A stretch of DNA of 64,000 bases from Paramesorhizobium leguminum (GTDB lineage Bacteria > Pseudomonadota > Alphaproteobacteria > Rhizobiales > Rhizobiaceae): positions 186,001 through 250,000 of the forward strand of contig NZ_QJTF01000001.1 of the NCBI RefSeq assembly GCF_003217235.1. Reading direction: 5' to 3'. The translations under genes were made by a program, and so were the position numbers. Numbering within the stretch: the first letter of the stretch is position 1; each line of letters begins with the position of its first letter. This document shows, piece after piece, positions 33,792 through 43,868 of the stretch. Under the pieces are notes generated by a model, which was given only the letters and a program-made list of their open reading frames with translations, made no database searches and was not told the DNA's origin.

Positions 33792-34220
33792 CTACCTCTC
33801 AATCCGCGTCGACAAAATAATCGAAGACATCGTCCGCTCCACCCCTTCGAGCGCGCCGATGGCGTCCAGCACCACATCCAGCTCCCGGATCGACGGCGCT
33901 TCGATGATGACGATCATGTCGAAATTTCCGCTGACGGAGTGCAGCGTCCGGACCGCCATCATGCCGCGCAATGCGCTTTCCACCCTTGGGGCGAGCTTCG
34001 GAAGCGCCGTCACCAGCACATGCGCCTTGACCAGATTGCGCTCGTGCTCTGGGGCAAGCCGCACCGTATAGCCCTTGATGACGCCGCGATGCTCCAGCCG
34101 TTCAATGCGGCTTTGCACGGTCGTGCGCGACACGCCAAGCCGGCGCGCGAGTTCGGCTGTCGAGGCGCGGGCGTTCTCGCGCAGGAGGGCGAGAAGCTGG
34201 TGATCGGCATCTGTCGTCAT
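33792..34220 (-). CDS. Lrp/AsnC family transcriptional regulator
   Basis: A 142-residue regulator. The N-terminal HTH reads LLALLRENARASTAELARRL then GVSRTTVQSRIERLE. The C-terminal ligand-binding (RAM) domain follows with SVSGNFDMIVIIEAPS. ATG 34220 gives the usual Lrp length; 17 further residues upstream are unlikely to be translated. It is divergent from the dehydrogenase gene at 34343 and is the natural candidate to control it in response to an amino acid, probably lysine. Confidence 0.9.
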   Translation of the reverse strand: MTTDADHQLLALLRENARASTAELARRLGVSRTTVQSRIERLEHRGVIKGYTVRLAPEHERNLVKAHVLVTALPKLAPRVESALRGMMAVRTLHSVSGNFDMIVIIEAPSIRELDVVLDAIGALEGVERTMSSIILSTRIER

Positions 34221-34342
34221 AATGCCATATATAGGCGTCGTTTCGCTAAAATGACAGGGTGATTTCGTCATAACAGAGGCTTCTATCCGACGACGAAACC
34301 GGCGAATCTTCTGCCATTACAAGTTTCACAAAGGGGAATGTC

Positions 34343-35452
34343 ATGAAAGAGAAAGAGATTGTCGTCGTCGGCGCAGGAAAGATCGGAGCCGCCATCGCCG
34401 ATCTCCTGGGGAATACGGGCGATTACCTCGTCACGGTCGTCGACCGATCGCAGCAGCACCTCGATACGATGGAAGCGACCGGCGTGATCAGGACGCAATG
34501 CGTCGATATTGAAGATGAAACCGCGCTGAAGGCGGTTCTCGCGGGTAAATTCGCCGTTCTAAGCGCCGCCCCCTTTCATCTCACTACGCGCATCGCCGAA
34601 GCGGCTGCCGCAACGGGCGTCCATTATCTCGATCTGACCGAAGATGTGGCGAGCACCCGCCGGGTCAGGGAACTGGCGGCCACCGCTACGACTGCTTTCA
34701 TCCCGCAATGCGGCCTGGCGCCGGGCTTCATCTCCATCGTCGCCAACGATCTGGCTTCGCGCTTCGATACGCTCGATAGCGTGCGGATGAGGGTCGGCGC
34801 GTTGCCGCAATACCCCTCCAATGCGCTCAATTATAACCTGACCTGGAGCACCGACGGCGTCATCAATGAATATTGCGAGCCCTGCGAGGCCATCGTCGAG
34901 GGCGAAGTGATTGAGGTGCCGCCACTTGAGGAGCGCGAGGAATTCTCGCTCGATGGCGTGATCTACGAGGCATTCAACACCTCCGGCGGCCTTGGTACCC
35001 TATGCGAGACCCTGAAGGGCAGGGTGCGCACGCTTAATTACCGCACCATCCGTTATCCAGGCCACGCCGCGGTCATGAAGGCGCTGCTCAACGATCTGGG
35101 CTTGCGTTATCGCCGCGACGTGCTGAAGGATATTCTGGAAAATGCGCTGCCTGCGACGTTGCAGGATGTCGTTATCGTCTTCGTCACCGTCAGCGGACGC
35201 AGGAACGGCCGCCTGATGCAGGAGACCTATGCCAACAAGATCTATAGCCGCCGCATCGGCATGATGACACGCAGCGCCATCCAGATCACCACTGCGTCGG
35301 CCATCTGCGCGGTGCTCGATATGCTGGCGAATGGCGATTTGCCGCAAAAGGGCTTCGTCAAACAGGAAGAAATCCCGCTTGATGCGTTCCTGGCGAACCG
35401 CTTCGGCAAGGCTTACGCGCAACCAGAGGCCATGGGCAGGCTGGTTGCATAA
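34343..35452 (+). CDS. Saccharopine/lysine dehydrogenase-like NAD(P) enzyme
   Basis: A 369-residue enzyme of the saccharopine dehydrogenase family. The N-terminal Rossmann motif is VVVGAGKIGAAIADLL near residue 7. The family region YLDLTEDVASTRRVREL and the GLAPGFISIVAN motif follow. The single-domain form and the divergent Lrp regulator suggest an L-lysine dehydrogenase or related amino acid catabolic step; that is inference. AAGGGGA lies 7 bases before the start. Confidence 0.85.
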   Translation: MKEKEIVVVGAGKIGAAIADLLGNTGDYLVTVVDRSQQHLDTMEATGVIRTQCVDIEDETALKAVLAGKFAVLSAAPFHLTTRIAEAAAATGVHYLDLTEDVASTRRVRELAATATTAFIPQCGLAPGFISIVANDLASRFDTLDSVRMRVGALPQYPSNALNYNLTWSTDGVINEYCEPCEAIVEGEVIEVPPLEEREEFSLDGVIYEAFNTSGGLGTLCETLKGRVRTLNYRTIRYPGHAAVMKALLNDLGLRYRRDVLKDILENALPATLQDVVIVFVTVSGRRNGRLMQETYANKIYSRRIGMMTRSAIQITTASAICAVLDMLANGDLPQKGFVKQEEIPLDAFLANRFGKAYAQPEAMGRLVA

Positions 35453-35475
35453 ATTAAATGCTGATCTGACTGGAT

Positions 35476-35593
35476 GCCCCTCATCCGCCTGCCGGCACCT
35501 TCTCCCCGTAAAGGAACGGGGAGAAGGGCGGAGCGGCAAGGTCTATGCCTCCCTCTCCCCGTTCTTTACGGGGAGAGGGTAAGGGTGAGGGGC
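35476..35593. repeat. P2 palindromic element
   Basis: GCCCCTCATCCGCCTGCCGG on the left pairs with the right end GGTAAGGGTGAGGGGC, with an inner CTCCCCGTTCTTTACGGGGA hairpin. It lies between convergent dehydrogenase and GST genes, where it may act as a bidirectional transcript end. Confidence 0.9.
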
Positions 35594-35597
35594 AGCT

Positions 35598-36302
35598 CTA
35601 GGCCGCCAGACGCGGGCTGAGTGCGTCGAGTTCGATATGCCCCAGGAACCCGCCGCTCGATTGCGCCGGCCAGCCTTCCTCGATGGCGTGGGCGAAAATC
35701 ACGGCCTTGTCCGCTTCCAGCTTCTGCTGGAATTCATGAAGGCGCGGATACTCGGCCTTGAGATCGAAGAGGCCAAGGTCCTCGCCCCACCGGGCAATGC
35801 CGATGAAATAGGCGTCCGCCACGGTCTTGTCCTCGCCCACGAGCCATTCGCGGCTGGAGATCAGTTCCTGGAGATAGCGGTAGCAGCGGGCCGCCTTCTC
35901 CCTCGCCATTGCCCGCAAAACCTCCCGGTTCGGATCATCTTCGGCAAGCTTGTAGGCATTCCAGGCCAGTACGAAGGCCGAGTGAAAATCCGTATGCAGG
36001 AAGGAGAGCATCCGGTTCAACCGGTCGAATTCCCGCGTGTCCTGCGCGAAGCCCAGCTTTCGGCCAAGATCGCGCTTGGCGATGTTGTGCAGGATCGCAA
36101 AGCTCTCCGTCAGCGCCTCGCCATCATCAAGAAGAAGCGCCGGCGTGGCTCCGAGCGGGGTTACGCGGCGAAATATATCGCTATCGGGCTTCGAAAGCAT
36201 ATCGATGCGCACGAGGCGGTAGGGCTGGCCGAGCCATTCCAGCGCCACGATCGACCCGAAGGAGCAGCCATGCGGCACACCGTAGAAAAGCACAGGTTCC
36301 AT
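35598..36302 (-). CDS. Glutathione S-transferase family protein
   Basis: A 234-residue protein with an N-terminal thioredoxin-like domain (MEPVLFYGVPHGCSFGSIVA, then the cis-proline region TPLGATPALLLDDGEALTES with the glutathione-binding E-S) and an all-helical C-terminal domain. The reaction is not predictable from sequence. It is divergent from the HxlR regulator at 36465, which may respond to electrophiles and control it. Confidence 0.88.
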   Translation of the reverse strand: MEPVLFYGVPHGCSFGSIVALEWLGQPYRLVRIDMLSKPDSDIFRRVTPLGATPALLLDDGEALTESFAILHNIAKRDLGRKLGFAQDTREFDRLNRMLSFLHTDFHSAFVLAWNAYKLAEDDPNREVLRAMAREKAARCYRYLQELISSREWLVGEDKTVADAYFIGIARWGEDLGLFDLKAEYPRLHEFQQKLEADKAVIFAHAIEEGWPAQSSGGFLGHIELDALSPRLAA

Positions 36303-36464
36303 TTTTTAACTCCATGAAAAATCTCTGGGATAAGAAAGGGCGGTCGTTTAAGTGTTTGACTTAATCGCCGCCGCTCCATTCTGGCAAATTGGCGAATATC
36401 GAATATTTATCAAGTACTTACAATAATGTAGGATACCCACCTTTAGGTAAGAATTGGGGTTTTC

Positions 36465-36809
36465 ATGGGAAAGAAAGTCAAGCCTGAGAGCTGCGGGTTG
36501 GGGCCGGCCTTCGAGGTGATTGCCGGTAAATGGAAGGGGCTGCTGCTGTGGCTGCTGCATCTGCAGCCGCGCCGGTTCGGCGAGTTGAAACGGCTGGTGC
36601 CTGATGTCAGTGAGAAAATGCTGATCCAGCATTTGCGCGAGATGGAAGCGGACGGGCTGATCCGCAGGGAAGTGTTTCACGAGATGCCGCCGCGAGTGGA
36701 ATATTCCGCAACCGAACTGGGCATCTCGCTCGACAACGCCCTCGAACCGCTGGCGAACTGGGGCAAGAAGCACGGCGCCGAAATTGCGGCGCGTCGTTCT
36801 GAAGCATGA
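36465..36809 (+). CDS. HxlR family transcriptional regulator
   Basis: A 114-residue winged-helix regulator with the family signature CGLGPAFEVIAGKWKGLLLW and RFGELKRLVPDVSEKMLIQH. Members often sense redox or aldehyde stress, and the N-terminal cysteine at position 9 is typical. It is divergent from the GST gene. The stop TGA (36807-36809) lies inside a P1 repeat that starts at 36804, so the repeat supplies the last alanine codon and the stop. Confidence 0.9.
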   Translation: MGKKVKPESCGLGPAFEVIAGKWKGLLLWLLHLQPRRFGELKRLVPDVSEKMLIQHLREMEADGLIRREVFHEMPPRVEYSATELGISLDNALEPLANWGKKHGAEIAARRSEA

Positions 36810-36846
36810 TCCCGAAAAGTTGCAGACTTTTCGGACAAGATCATGC
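36804..36846 (+). repeat. P1 palindromic repeat
   Basis: A 43-base dyad starting GCATGATCCCGAAAAGTTGC and ending GATCATGC. Its second codon in frame is the HxlR stop. Confidence 0.93.
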
Positions 36847-36966
36847 GGCGATACAAAGGCTTCCGAAAAATCTTCGTGAGCGGCTCGCATCTTTCGTAGA
36901 GCGCGTTAAAGTGCGCCGCTCAATTTCCTACCGTAAAAGTTTCCCCATATCGAACCGGATGATCTC

Positions 36967-38010
36967 ATGAAAATGAAACCGCTTGGCCGTACCGGCATCA
37001 ATGTCACCGAAATCTGCCTGGGCACCATGACCTGGGGTGTGCAGAACACGGAAGCCGAGGCGCATGCGCAGCTCGATTACGCCATCGATGCGGGCATCAA
37101 TTTCATCGATACGGCGGAAGCCTATGCCGTACCGATCGGCCCGGAGACTTACGGCAAGACGGAAACCTATATCGGCAATTGGTTGAAGAGGCCGGGCAAG
37201 CGCGACAAGATCGTTCTCGCCACCAAGATCGCCGGCGGTGGCGGACAGCACTGGATTCGCGACGGCAGCGCGCCGAACGCCAAAACCGTGCGGATTGCCC
37301 TCGAAGGCAGCTTGAAGCGCCTCCAGACCGATTACATCGATCTCTATCAGATCCATTGGCCCGCGCGCCCGCATTATAATTTCGGCAATTCCTGGAATTA
37401 TGACCCGACGCAGACCGACCGGGCGGAAGTCCTCGCCCGGATGGAAGAGGTGCTGGAAAGCCTCGGTGCTCTGGTGAAGGAAGGTAAGATCCGTCATGTC
37501 GGCCTCTCCAACGAGACCGCCTGGGGCACCATGCAGTGGCTTCGACTGGCCGAACAGAAGGGCCTGCCGCGCATGGCCTCGCTTCAGAATGAATATGGCC
37601 TGCTGCAGCGTCATTTCGATCTCGACATGGCCGAGCTGTGCCATCATGAAGATGTCGGGCTGCTTGCCTATTCCACCTTGGCGGCGGGTGTGTTGACCGG
37701 CAAATATCTGGATGGAAAAATCCCGGCGGGATCGCGCGCCACTGTTGCCAAGGATGGCTTCTGGCGCAAAAGCAGCCATTCCGAGCCGGCGGTGAGGCGC
37801 TATGTCGATCTCGCTCGCGAACACGGGCTTGACCCCGCCGACCTCGCCATTGCCTTCAGCCTGTCGCGACCATTCATGACATCGGTCATCATCGGCGCAA
37901 CCTCGCTCGATCAGTTGAAGGCCGATATAGCCGCCGCCGATATTATTCTTACGGCAGATGATCTGGCTGAAATCGCGGCTATCCACCGCGATTACCCGCG
38001 CCCGATCTGA
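36967..38010 (+). CDS. Aldo/keto reductase (Tas-like)
   Basis: A 347-residue NADPH-dependent aldo/keto reductase. The N-terminal strand LGRTGINVTEICLGTMTWGV and the catalytic region INFIDTAEAY (D and Y) are present. The lysine is in VLATKIAGG and the histidine in LYQIHWPAR. The length and WGVQNTEAEAHAQLDYA region match the E. coli Tas group. The physiological substrate is unknown. Confidence 0.92.
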   Translation: MKMKPLGRTGINVTEICLGTMTWGVQNTEAEAHAQLDYAIDAGINFIDTAEAYAVPIGPETYGKTETYIGNWLKRPGKRDKIVLATKIAGGGGQHWIRDGSAPNAKTVRIALEGSLKRLQTDYIDLYQIHWPARPHYNFGNSWNYDPTQTDRAEVLARMEEVLESLGALVKEGKIRHVGLSNETAWGTMQWLRLAEQKGLPRMASLQNEYGLLQRHFDLDMAELCHHEDVGLLAYSTLAAGVLTGKYLDGKIPAGSRATVAKDGFWRKSSHSEPAVRRYVDLAREHGLDPADLAIAFSLSRPFMTSVIIGATSLDQLKADIAAADIILTADDLAEIAAIHRDYPRPI

Positions 38011-38072
38011 GTGGGTTAGGGGAACCAATTTCCGCTTGGCGAGTTTCGTTTTCCGAAGCGAGGCAGGCGGAA

Positions 38073-38417
38073 ATGCAGGATTTTGAAACCCGGATAAGAC
38101 CTGCGATCGTCGGTACTGACGGTCGCGTTGGTGCCTACACGGTGGAATTTCGCCGTCGGGGCAAAACCTTTGTGGCGGTTACGCTCTATGAAGGGTTCGG
38201 CATGGGGGAACCGGCCGAGCCCGATATGCGCGATGCATTCGTTGCAAAAGCCAAGGCGCTGATGCGCGAGGTGCTGACCGCAGGAGGTGCTCCCAACCCG
38301 CAGGAGCCGCCCCAGCCCGAGGGCCCGCCATTTTCCTCAAGCCAGACCGAGCCGCAACTCGACGATGCCCCCACCATCCGCGTAAGGGGCGAGGGGATGA
38401 TCCGTCCTGAGGAATAA
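38073..38417 (+). CDS. Hypothetical protein
   Basis: A 114-residue protein. The first 70 residues form a compact alpha/beta segment (AYTVEFRRRGKTFVAVTLYE), and the tail is rich in proline and acidic residues. I do not recognise a family. It starts 62 bases after the aldo/keto reductase, with GAGGCAGGCGG upstream, and could share its transcript. Confidence 0.65.
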   Translation: MQDFETRIRPAIVGTDGRVGAYTVEFRRRGKTFVAVTLYEGFGMGEPAEPDMRDAFVAKAKALMREVLTAGGAPNPQEPPQPEGPPFSSSQTEPQLDDAPTIRVRGEGMIRPEE

Positions 38418-38506
38418 CCATCCAAACCGGATTTGAAAGCAAGCATCGGAGTGCCGATAATCAGCCGATGCGATAGCAGGAAAAATCAACATCCGAGGAT
38501 GAAAAG

Positions 38507-39253
38507 ATGAATTCCGCTATCGCCCCATTTCATGAACCCGCCTCCGCGGTAGCGCAGAAGCGCATCAGCCGGTATGACTGGGTATCGCTTGGCGCCGACC
38601 TCGATCAACATGGCTCGACGGCCATCGAGAAGCTGCTCACGCCCGAAGAATGCCGGGCAATCGCCGCACTCTATCCCCATGAGGAGCATTTCCGCAGCCA
38701 TGTTCACATGGCGCGGCATGGTTTTGGCAAGGGCGAGTATCGCTACTTCAAATATCCATTGCCGGATATTATAGCCGGTCTTCGCACCGCGCTTTATCCG
38801 CGCTTGGCACCCATAGCCAATCGCTGGAACGAGCGCTTGAACGACGATACGCGCTATCCCGCGCAACACGCGGATTTTCTAAAGGCCTGCCACGAGGCGG
38901 GCCAGCTTCGTCCGACGCCGCTGCTCCTCCAATATGTGCCCGGAGATTTCAATTGCCTGCATCAGGATCTTTACGGCGATCTGGCGTTTCCGCTGCAGGT
39001 GGCGATCCTGCTTTCCGAGCCGGGGAGGGATTTCACCGGCGGCGAATTCGTGCTCACCGAGCAGCGCCCGCGCATGCAGAGCCGGGCCGAGGTGGTGCCG
39101 CTCAGGCAGGGCGATGCCGTGATCTTCGCCGTGCACAATCGTCCGGTGGCGGGAACGCGAGGCGACTACCGGGTCAACATGCGCCATGGCGTCAGCCGGC
39201 TTCGTTCCGGCATCAGGCATACGGTCGGCATCATTTTTCACGATGCAAAGTAA
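38507..39253 (+). CDS. 2-oxoglutarate/Fe(II)-dependent oxygenase
   Basis: A 248-residue oxygenase with the facial triad visible: H152 and D154 in CLHQDLYGDLAFP, and H227 in VNMRHGVSRL, with R237 as probable 2-oxoglutarate ligand. The fold is prolyl-4-hydroxylase-like, and GRDFTGGEFVLTEQRPRMQS is typical of this uncharacterised cytosolic group. Substrate could be a protein or a small molecule. It has its own ribosome site (GAGGATGAAAAG). Confidence 0.88.
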   Translation: MNSAIAPFHEPASAVAQKRISRYDWVSLGADLDQHGSTAIEKLLTPEECRAIAALYPHEEHFRSHVHMARHGFGKGEYRYFKYPLPDIIAGLRTALYPRLAPIANRWNERLNDDTRYPAQHADFLKACHEAGQLRPTPLLLQYVPGDFNCLHQDLYGDLAFPLQVAILLSEPGRDFTGGEFVLTEQRPRMQSRAEVVPLRQGDAVIFAVHNRPVAGTRGDYRVNMRHGVSRLRSGIRHTVGIIFHDAK

Positions 39254-39326
39254 CCTTCGGCAAATCCGATAAATCCATCAAATAAATTCAATTGTGCCAA
39301 TGCATCGCGCTTCTATTGTGCGCCGC

Positions 39327-40502
39327 ATGCAGACCTCTTCGCACAGCGCTTTCCGTTTCGCTCTCGGCGGTTTCGTCACCATGGCTGTGGCCATGGGGAT
39401 CGGACGTTTCATCTATACGCCGATCCTTCCCGGCATGATGGCGGGGCTGAATATATCGCCCGCCGATGCAGGCTTCATCGCTTCGGCAAATTATGTCGGC
39501 TATCTCATCGGGGCGGTCGTTGCCGGCTATGGCTGGGCGGCGGGCATCGAGCGCTTGGTTGTCTTCGGCGGGCTGGCCGCAAGCGCCGCGCTTTGCCTCG
39601 CCATGGGGCTGACCGATAGCGTCTGGGCCTTCGCGGCGGTCCGCTTCCTCGCCGGCATCGCCAGCGCCTTCGCCATGCTCATGTGCACAACCATCGTATT
39701 CAGCCATCTGGCGGCGATGAAGCGGGACGATCTGCACGCCTGGCATTTCGGGGGCGTCGGCTTTGGGATAGCGTTTTCGGCGCTGTTCGTTGCGCTTATC
39801 GGAAACCTTAATCTCGGCTGGCGCGCCGAATGGATCGGCGCGGGGCTGCTCTCATTCGGCGGGCTACTGGCTGTTGTGCCGCTGATCAAGGAAGGTCCGC
39901 TGCGCAATGGGTCGCAATTGCGCGAGCCGCCGCTGCCGCGCTCGCCAGCCTTTCTGGCGCTTGCGCTGGCCTATGGCATTTTTGGTTTCGGCTATGTCAT
40001 AACGGCAACCTTCCTGATCGCAATCGTCCGTAACGGCCATGGCGGGCAGGGGCTGGAAGCCGCCGTCTGGGTGGCGACCGGGCTGACTGCGGCGATATCG
40101 ATCTGGCTCGGATCGTCCGTCGTTCGCAGCATCGGCCTGTTCGCCGGCTTCGCCATCGCCTGTTTCATTGAGGCGGCGGGCGTGGCCGTGAGTGTCATGC
40201 TGCCATTGCCGGTGGGACCGCTGGCGGCCGGAGTTCTGTTGGGGGGCACCTTCATGGTCATCACCGCTTATGGGCTTCAAGCGGGGCGGTCGCTTGCGCC
40301 GCTATCACCCCGCCGGGCGATGGCGACGATGACGGCCTGCTTCGGCATAGGGCAGATCGTCGGTCCGCTGGTGGCGGGCTATATGGCGAGCGTCTCGGGT
40401 TCGTTCCGGTCGGCAAGCCTTCTGGCCGCCGCCACCCTCGTGCTTGCCGCAGCGATAGCGCTCTTCGCCGGATATCAGAGCCGGCGCGTGGCGCAAGCGT
40501 AG
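39327..40502 (+). CDS. MFS transporter, YbfB/YjiJ family
   Basis: A twelve-helix transporter of about 391 residues. The opening [20 protein letters not shown] and [10 protein letters not shown] is the signature of the YbfB/YjiJ group, and [17 protein letters not shown] carries its conserved glycine-arginine. Starts at GTG 39294 or ATG 39300 are also possible; none has a strong ribosome site, so the N-terminus is uncertain. Substrate is unknown. Confidence 0.87.
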   Translation: MQTSSHSAFRFALGGFVTMAVAMGIGRFIYTPILPGMMAGLNISPADAGFIASANYVGYLIGAVVAGYGWAAGIERLVVFGGLAASAALCLAMGLTDSVWAFAAVRFLAGIASAFAMLMCTTIVFSHLAAMKRDDLHAWHFGGVGFGIAFSALFVALIGNLNLGWRAEWIGAGLLSFGGLLAVVPLIKEGPLRNGSQLREPPLPRSPAFLALALAYGIFGFGYVITATFLIAIVRNGHGGQGLEAAVWVATGLTAAISIWLGSSVVRSIGLFAGFAIACFIEAAGVAVSVMLPLPVGPLAAGVLLGGTFMVITAYGLQAGRSLAPLSPRRAMATMTACFGIGQIVGPLVAGYMASVSGSFRSASLLAAATLVLAAAIALFAGYQSRRVAQA

Positions 40503-40624
40503 AGCGCCGCCAAATTGGGAGAGGGGCGGATCTCCCGAAAATGTTATGCAACTTAATTTCCGGTTCGCTGCGTCTTGCTGCTATCCCGGCCGGGAGGGGC
40601 CGCCGATCAGTGAATGGGTATGCC

Positions 40625-41878
40625 GTGTTCGTTTCCTTTTTCCCCAAGCCGAAGCTGTTCTTCAGTTCCGCTATTCTCTGGAGTCTGCTTGCGGTCTTCG
40701 CCTGGTTCTTTGGCGGCGAGGGGCTGGGCGCCCGGTTCGGCCTGCCGCCGGCAGCGCCGGGTAGCGCGCCGATTATCGGCGTGTCGGTTTTCTGGTCCGC
40801 GCCGTTCCTGTGGTTCTATATCTATTTTGCGGTGACCGCAGGCGCCTTCTATGCCTTCTGGGCCCTTTACGCGCCGCATAAATGGCGACGCTGGTCGATC
40901 TTCGGATCGGCGGTGCTCCTTTTCGCCACCTATTTTCAGGTACAGGTCAGCGTGGCGGTCAATGCGTGGTATGGGCCGTTCTACAATCTCATTCAGGAGG
41001 CATTGGCAAAAACCGGGTCTGTAACTGCGCCGCAGCTATATGAGAGCCTGCTTAGTTTTGCCGGCATCGCCTTCGTGGCTGTGACGATCGCCGTCCTCAC
41101 GCTTTTCCTTACCAGCCATTATATCTTCCGCTGGCGCACCGCCATGAATGAATATTATATAAGCCATTGGGATAAGCTGCGGAATATTGAAGGCGCCTCG
41201 CAGCGTGTGCAGGAAGATACCATGCGATTTTCCACCACGGTGGAAAGCCTCGGTCTCAATCTGGTCAACTCGGTCATGACGCTGATTGCCTTCCTGCCCG
41301 TTCTGTTTACATTCTCCAAGCAGGTCACTGCGCTGCCGTTGATTGGCACGGTGCCGCATGCGCTGGTGGTTGCCGCTATTCTATGGTCGCTTTTCGGAAC
41401 GACTTTTCTTGCGCTGGTCGGGATCAAGCTGCCGGGCCTGGATTTCAAGAACCAGCGCGTCGAAGCGGCCTACCGCAAGGAACTGGTCTATGGCGAAGAC
41501 TATGCGGAGCGGGCCCATCCCATAACGCTGGCGGAATTGTTCGATAATGTGCGGCGCAATTATTTCCGCCTCTATTTCCACTATACCTATTTCAATATCG
41601 CCCGGATTCTCTATCTCCAGGCCGACAATATTTTTGCCCTCGTTATCCTTATCCCCGCGATCGCGATGGGGCGGCTGACCTTGGGGTTGCTGAACCAGAT
41701 ACAAAATGTCTTCAGTCAGGTCAGCGGTTCGTTTCAATATCTGGCCAATTCATGGTCCACCATCGTCGAGCTCCTCTCGATCTACAAGCGGTTGCGCGCG
41801 TTCGAGGCGGCCATTGATGGCGAGCCGCTGCCGCAAATCGATCAGGAATATCTCGAAACGCAGCCCGCCGCGATCTGA
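40625..41878 (+). CDS. bacA: Peptide antibiotic transporter BacA/SbmA
   Basis: A 417-residue membrane protein that imports antimicrobial peptides. It is a proton-driven SbmA/BacA-type transporter without an ATPase domain. The GTG at 40625 gives [20 protein letters not shown], aligned with the known start of rhizobial BacA; a longer frame from 40541 is out of family. Characteristic segments are [20 protein letters not shown] and [20 protein letters not shown]. In Brucella and Sinorhizobium BacA is needed for chronic infection or symbiosis and affects very-long-chain fatty acids in lipid A. Confidence 0.95.
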   Translation: MFVSFFPKPKLFFSSAILWSLLAVFAWFFGGEGLGARFGLPPAAPGSAPIIGVSVFWSAPFLWFYIYFAVTAGAFYAFWALYAPHKWRRWSIFGSAVLLFATYFQVQVSVAVNAWYGPFYNLIQEALAKTGSVTAPQLYESLLSFAGIAFVAVTIAVLTLFLTSHYIFRWRTAMNEYYISHWDKLRNIEGASQRVQEDTMRFSTTVESLGLNLVNSVMTLIAFLPVLFTFSKQVTALPLIGTVPHALVVAAILWSLFGTTFLALVGIKLPGLDFKNQRVEAAYRKELVYGEDYAERAHPITLAELFDNVRRNYFRLYFHYTYFNIARILYLQADNIFALVILIPAIAMGRLTLGLLNQIQNVFSQVSGSFQYLANSWSTIVELLSIYKRLRAFEAAIDGEPLPQIDQEYLETQPAAI

Positions 41879-41891
41879 TGGGAGCAAACGC

Positions 41892-42887
41892 TTATTGCTC
41901 GGCGTGCCGCTCCGCCGGGGCGGTATTCGCCAGATATTCGCTATAGGTGACGCACCGCACGTCCGGCTTGGTGCAGGTCTCGCCGGCGAAGCGCTCCAGC
42001 GCCCGCCAATAGGCGCCGGCATTCATCGCCACGAAATGGAAGCCAAGCTGCAGCGGAATGCGGCTGCCCGCATATTGCTTGTCGAAGGCCGCCTTGAATG
42101 CCTGGTAGGTTCGCTCCTCGAATTCCCGGGAGCGCGATGGCTTCTCAAAACCGGCTGAATGGCGGACGTAGAGATTGTAATCCATGGCGATGACCGGGCG
42201 CGGCATTGGCCCTTCCGGGATCATCGGCAGGCCGAAACTCGCAAGCTCGCCGTCGCGCTGCGGCAGTTCCGGTCCTTGGGTCACGCCGCTTGCCTGATAG
42301 CGGAAACCGTTGGCCTTGAGCGCTTCCTGCACCGGCTTGCCTGTGGCGAGATAAGGCGCGCGAAAACCGGTGATGCCTTGTTCGGCAAGCGCGCGCCAGC
42401 CTTGCGGTTCGCCGAAGATGCCGTTCGCCGAATATCCGTCCGCGACGATCCGGCGGAATGCTTTCAGCTCCTGGTCCCAGTCCGCAGTGCTCCAGTCCGT
42501 CCCGTCGAAATGGCCGCAGCCATGGCTGGCCATCTCATGGCCTTCCAGATGAGCGCCCCAGATATTGTCGAGCCGTTCCGCGATTTCTTCGCGGCTGGAG
42601 GCAAAGCCCACATTGGAGCGGCCGGCCGCCATGCGCGGCGGGTGATAACGCGCCCGCTCAGAGCGCTCGATCAGGAACACGCAGGAGAGAAAATAAGTGA
42701 AGCGGGCGCCGGTCTTCCGCCCCAGCGTGCGGCTCCGCTGCCAGAGCTTGTTGTCATGTGCGCCGTCAAAAGAAATCAGCACATATTGCGGCGATGGCTT
42801 GCCGCCGTTTGACTGCGTGGCAAAAGCGGATCCCAAGGGCAGGAAAGCGAAAATGGCTGTAATAATGGAACGGGAAAAAATGCGCAT
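41892..42887 (-). CDS. Polysaccharide deacetylase family protein
   Basis: A 331-residue exported protein with a signal peptide (about 24 residues, ending AFA). The NodB-like domain has the first motif YVLISFDGAHD, the metal histidines in EGHEMASHGCGHFDGTDW and a conserved arginine in GFRAPYLATGKPVQ. It may deacetylate a cell-envelope polysaccharide. ATG 42887 gives the signal peptide directly. A P1 copy lies just upstream. It converges with bacA, 13 bases apart. Confidence 0.88.
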   Translation of the reverse strand: MRIFSRSIITAIFAFLPLGSAFATQSNGGKPSPQYVLISFDGAHDNKLWQRSRTLGRKTGARFTYFLSCVFLIERSERARYHPPRMAAGRSNVGFASSREEIAERLDNIWGAHLEGHEMASHGCGHFDGTDWSTADWDQELKAFRRIVADGYSANGIFGEPQGWRALAEQGITGFRAPYLATGKPVQEALKANGFRYQASGVTQGPELPQRDGELASFGLPMIPEGPMPRPVIAMDYNLYVRHSAGFEKPSRSREFEERTYQAFKAAFDKQYAGSRIPLQLGFHFVAMNAGAYWRALERFAGETCTKPDVRCVTYSEYLANTAPAERHAEQ

Positions 42888-42901
42888 GAATTCCAGATGA
42901 A

Positions 42902-42944
42902 GCACGATCCCGAAAAGTTGCAGGCTTTTCGAATAAGATCATGC
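42902..42944 (+). repeat. P1 palindromic repeat, with a partial copy behind
   Basis: A diverged 43-base P1 copy (GCACGATCCCGAAAAGTTGC, one change in the first half). A half-element, GCATGATCCAGAAAAGTTGG, follows at 42964-42983 without its second arm. It lies in the leader region of the deacetylase. Confidence 0.85.
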
Positions 42945-43143
42945 GGTTATAACAGGGGCTGGAGCATGATCCAGAAAAGTTGGCCTGAATGTGGCAAGGG
43001 TCGGACTCGATAAGCTCATGATCTCGCTGTTATTTGTAATATCGGGCCTTACATCCGGCCCAGATTCCTACTAAAAGCACATGAATAGGTTGTGCGCCGA
43101 GAGTGGCGGGCAATGGGAAAAATCATCATTGACGGCAGGGTCC

Positions 43144-43809
43144 ATGGCAGACGATAGCTTCTTCCGCGAGGTAAATGAGGAAATCCGCTCCGATAGGGCG
43201 AAGGCCGTCTGGCGACGGTTCGGTCCTCTGCTCATCGGTGCCGCCGTCGCTATCGTGGTCGGCACCGCGGGAATGGTAGTCTATCGTCATTGGAGCGCTT
43301 CGCAGGCATCGACATCCGGCGACAAATATTTGTCCGCACTCGATCTGGCGGATCAGGGCAAGAACGACGAGGCGCTTGCCGCGTTGAGTGCGCTGGAAAA
43401 GGATGGCTACGGCGAATATCCCGTGCTGGCGCGGATGCGCGCGGCAACGCTGATCTTCCAGAAAGGTGATTCCGCGGGCGCCGTCGCCGCCTTCGATAAG
43501 ATCGCAGCCGACAATTCGGTGCCTCCCGCCATCCAGGATATCGCGCGCTTGCGCGCCGCTTTTATCCTGGTCGATACCGGCTCTTATGACGATGTCGCCA
43601 AGCGCGTCGAGCCGATCACCGCGGATGGCGACCCGATGCGGTTTTCCGCGCGGGAAGTGCTGGGCCTTGCGGCCTGGAAGGCCGGTCGCACAGACGATGC
43701 ACTGCGCCTCTTCCAGCAGCTGGCCGATGATTCCGGCGCACCCGCCGATATCAGCCAGCGCGCCAATGTCATGCTCGATCTGATCCACGGTACTGTGGCG
43801 ACCAAATAA
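43144..43809 (+). CDS. YfgM-like TPR/ancillary SecYEG-associated protein
   Basis: A 221-residue bitopic protein: a short cytosolic N-terminus, one membrane helix at about residues 25-45 ([20 protein letters not shown]), then a TPR-like periplasmic domain ([20 protein letters not shown]). This is the layout of YfgM/DUF2133 proteins. In E. coli yfgM lies upstream of bamB and der; here it precedes der directly, only a P7 repeat apart. I chose ATG 43144 because [20 protein letters not shown] is the conserved start. Confidence 0.88.
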   Translation: MADDSFFREVNEEIRSDRAKAVWRRFGPLLIGAAVAIVVGTAGMVVYRHWSASQASTSGDKYLSALDLADQGKNDEALAALSALEKDGYGEYPVLARMRAATLIFQKGDSAGAVAAFDKIAADNSVPPAIQDIARLRAAFILVDTGSYDDVAKRVEPITADGDPMRFSAREVLGLAAWKAGRTDDALRLFQQLADDSGAPADISQRANVMLDLIHGTVATK

Positions 43810-43854
43810 GCAAGTCCAGGAAAAGTGGGAACCGGTTTTCCGTCCGGACTTGCG
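43810..43854. repeat. P7 palindromic repeat
   Basis: The same dyad as at 23261: GCAAGTCCAGGAAAA ... TTTTCCGTCCGGACTTGC, between the YfgM-like gene and der. Confidence 0.9.
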
Positions 43855-43868
43855 TGAGAAAGACCATC

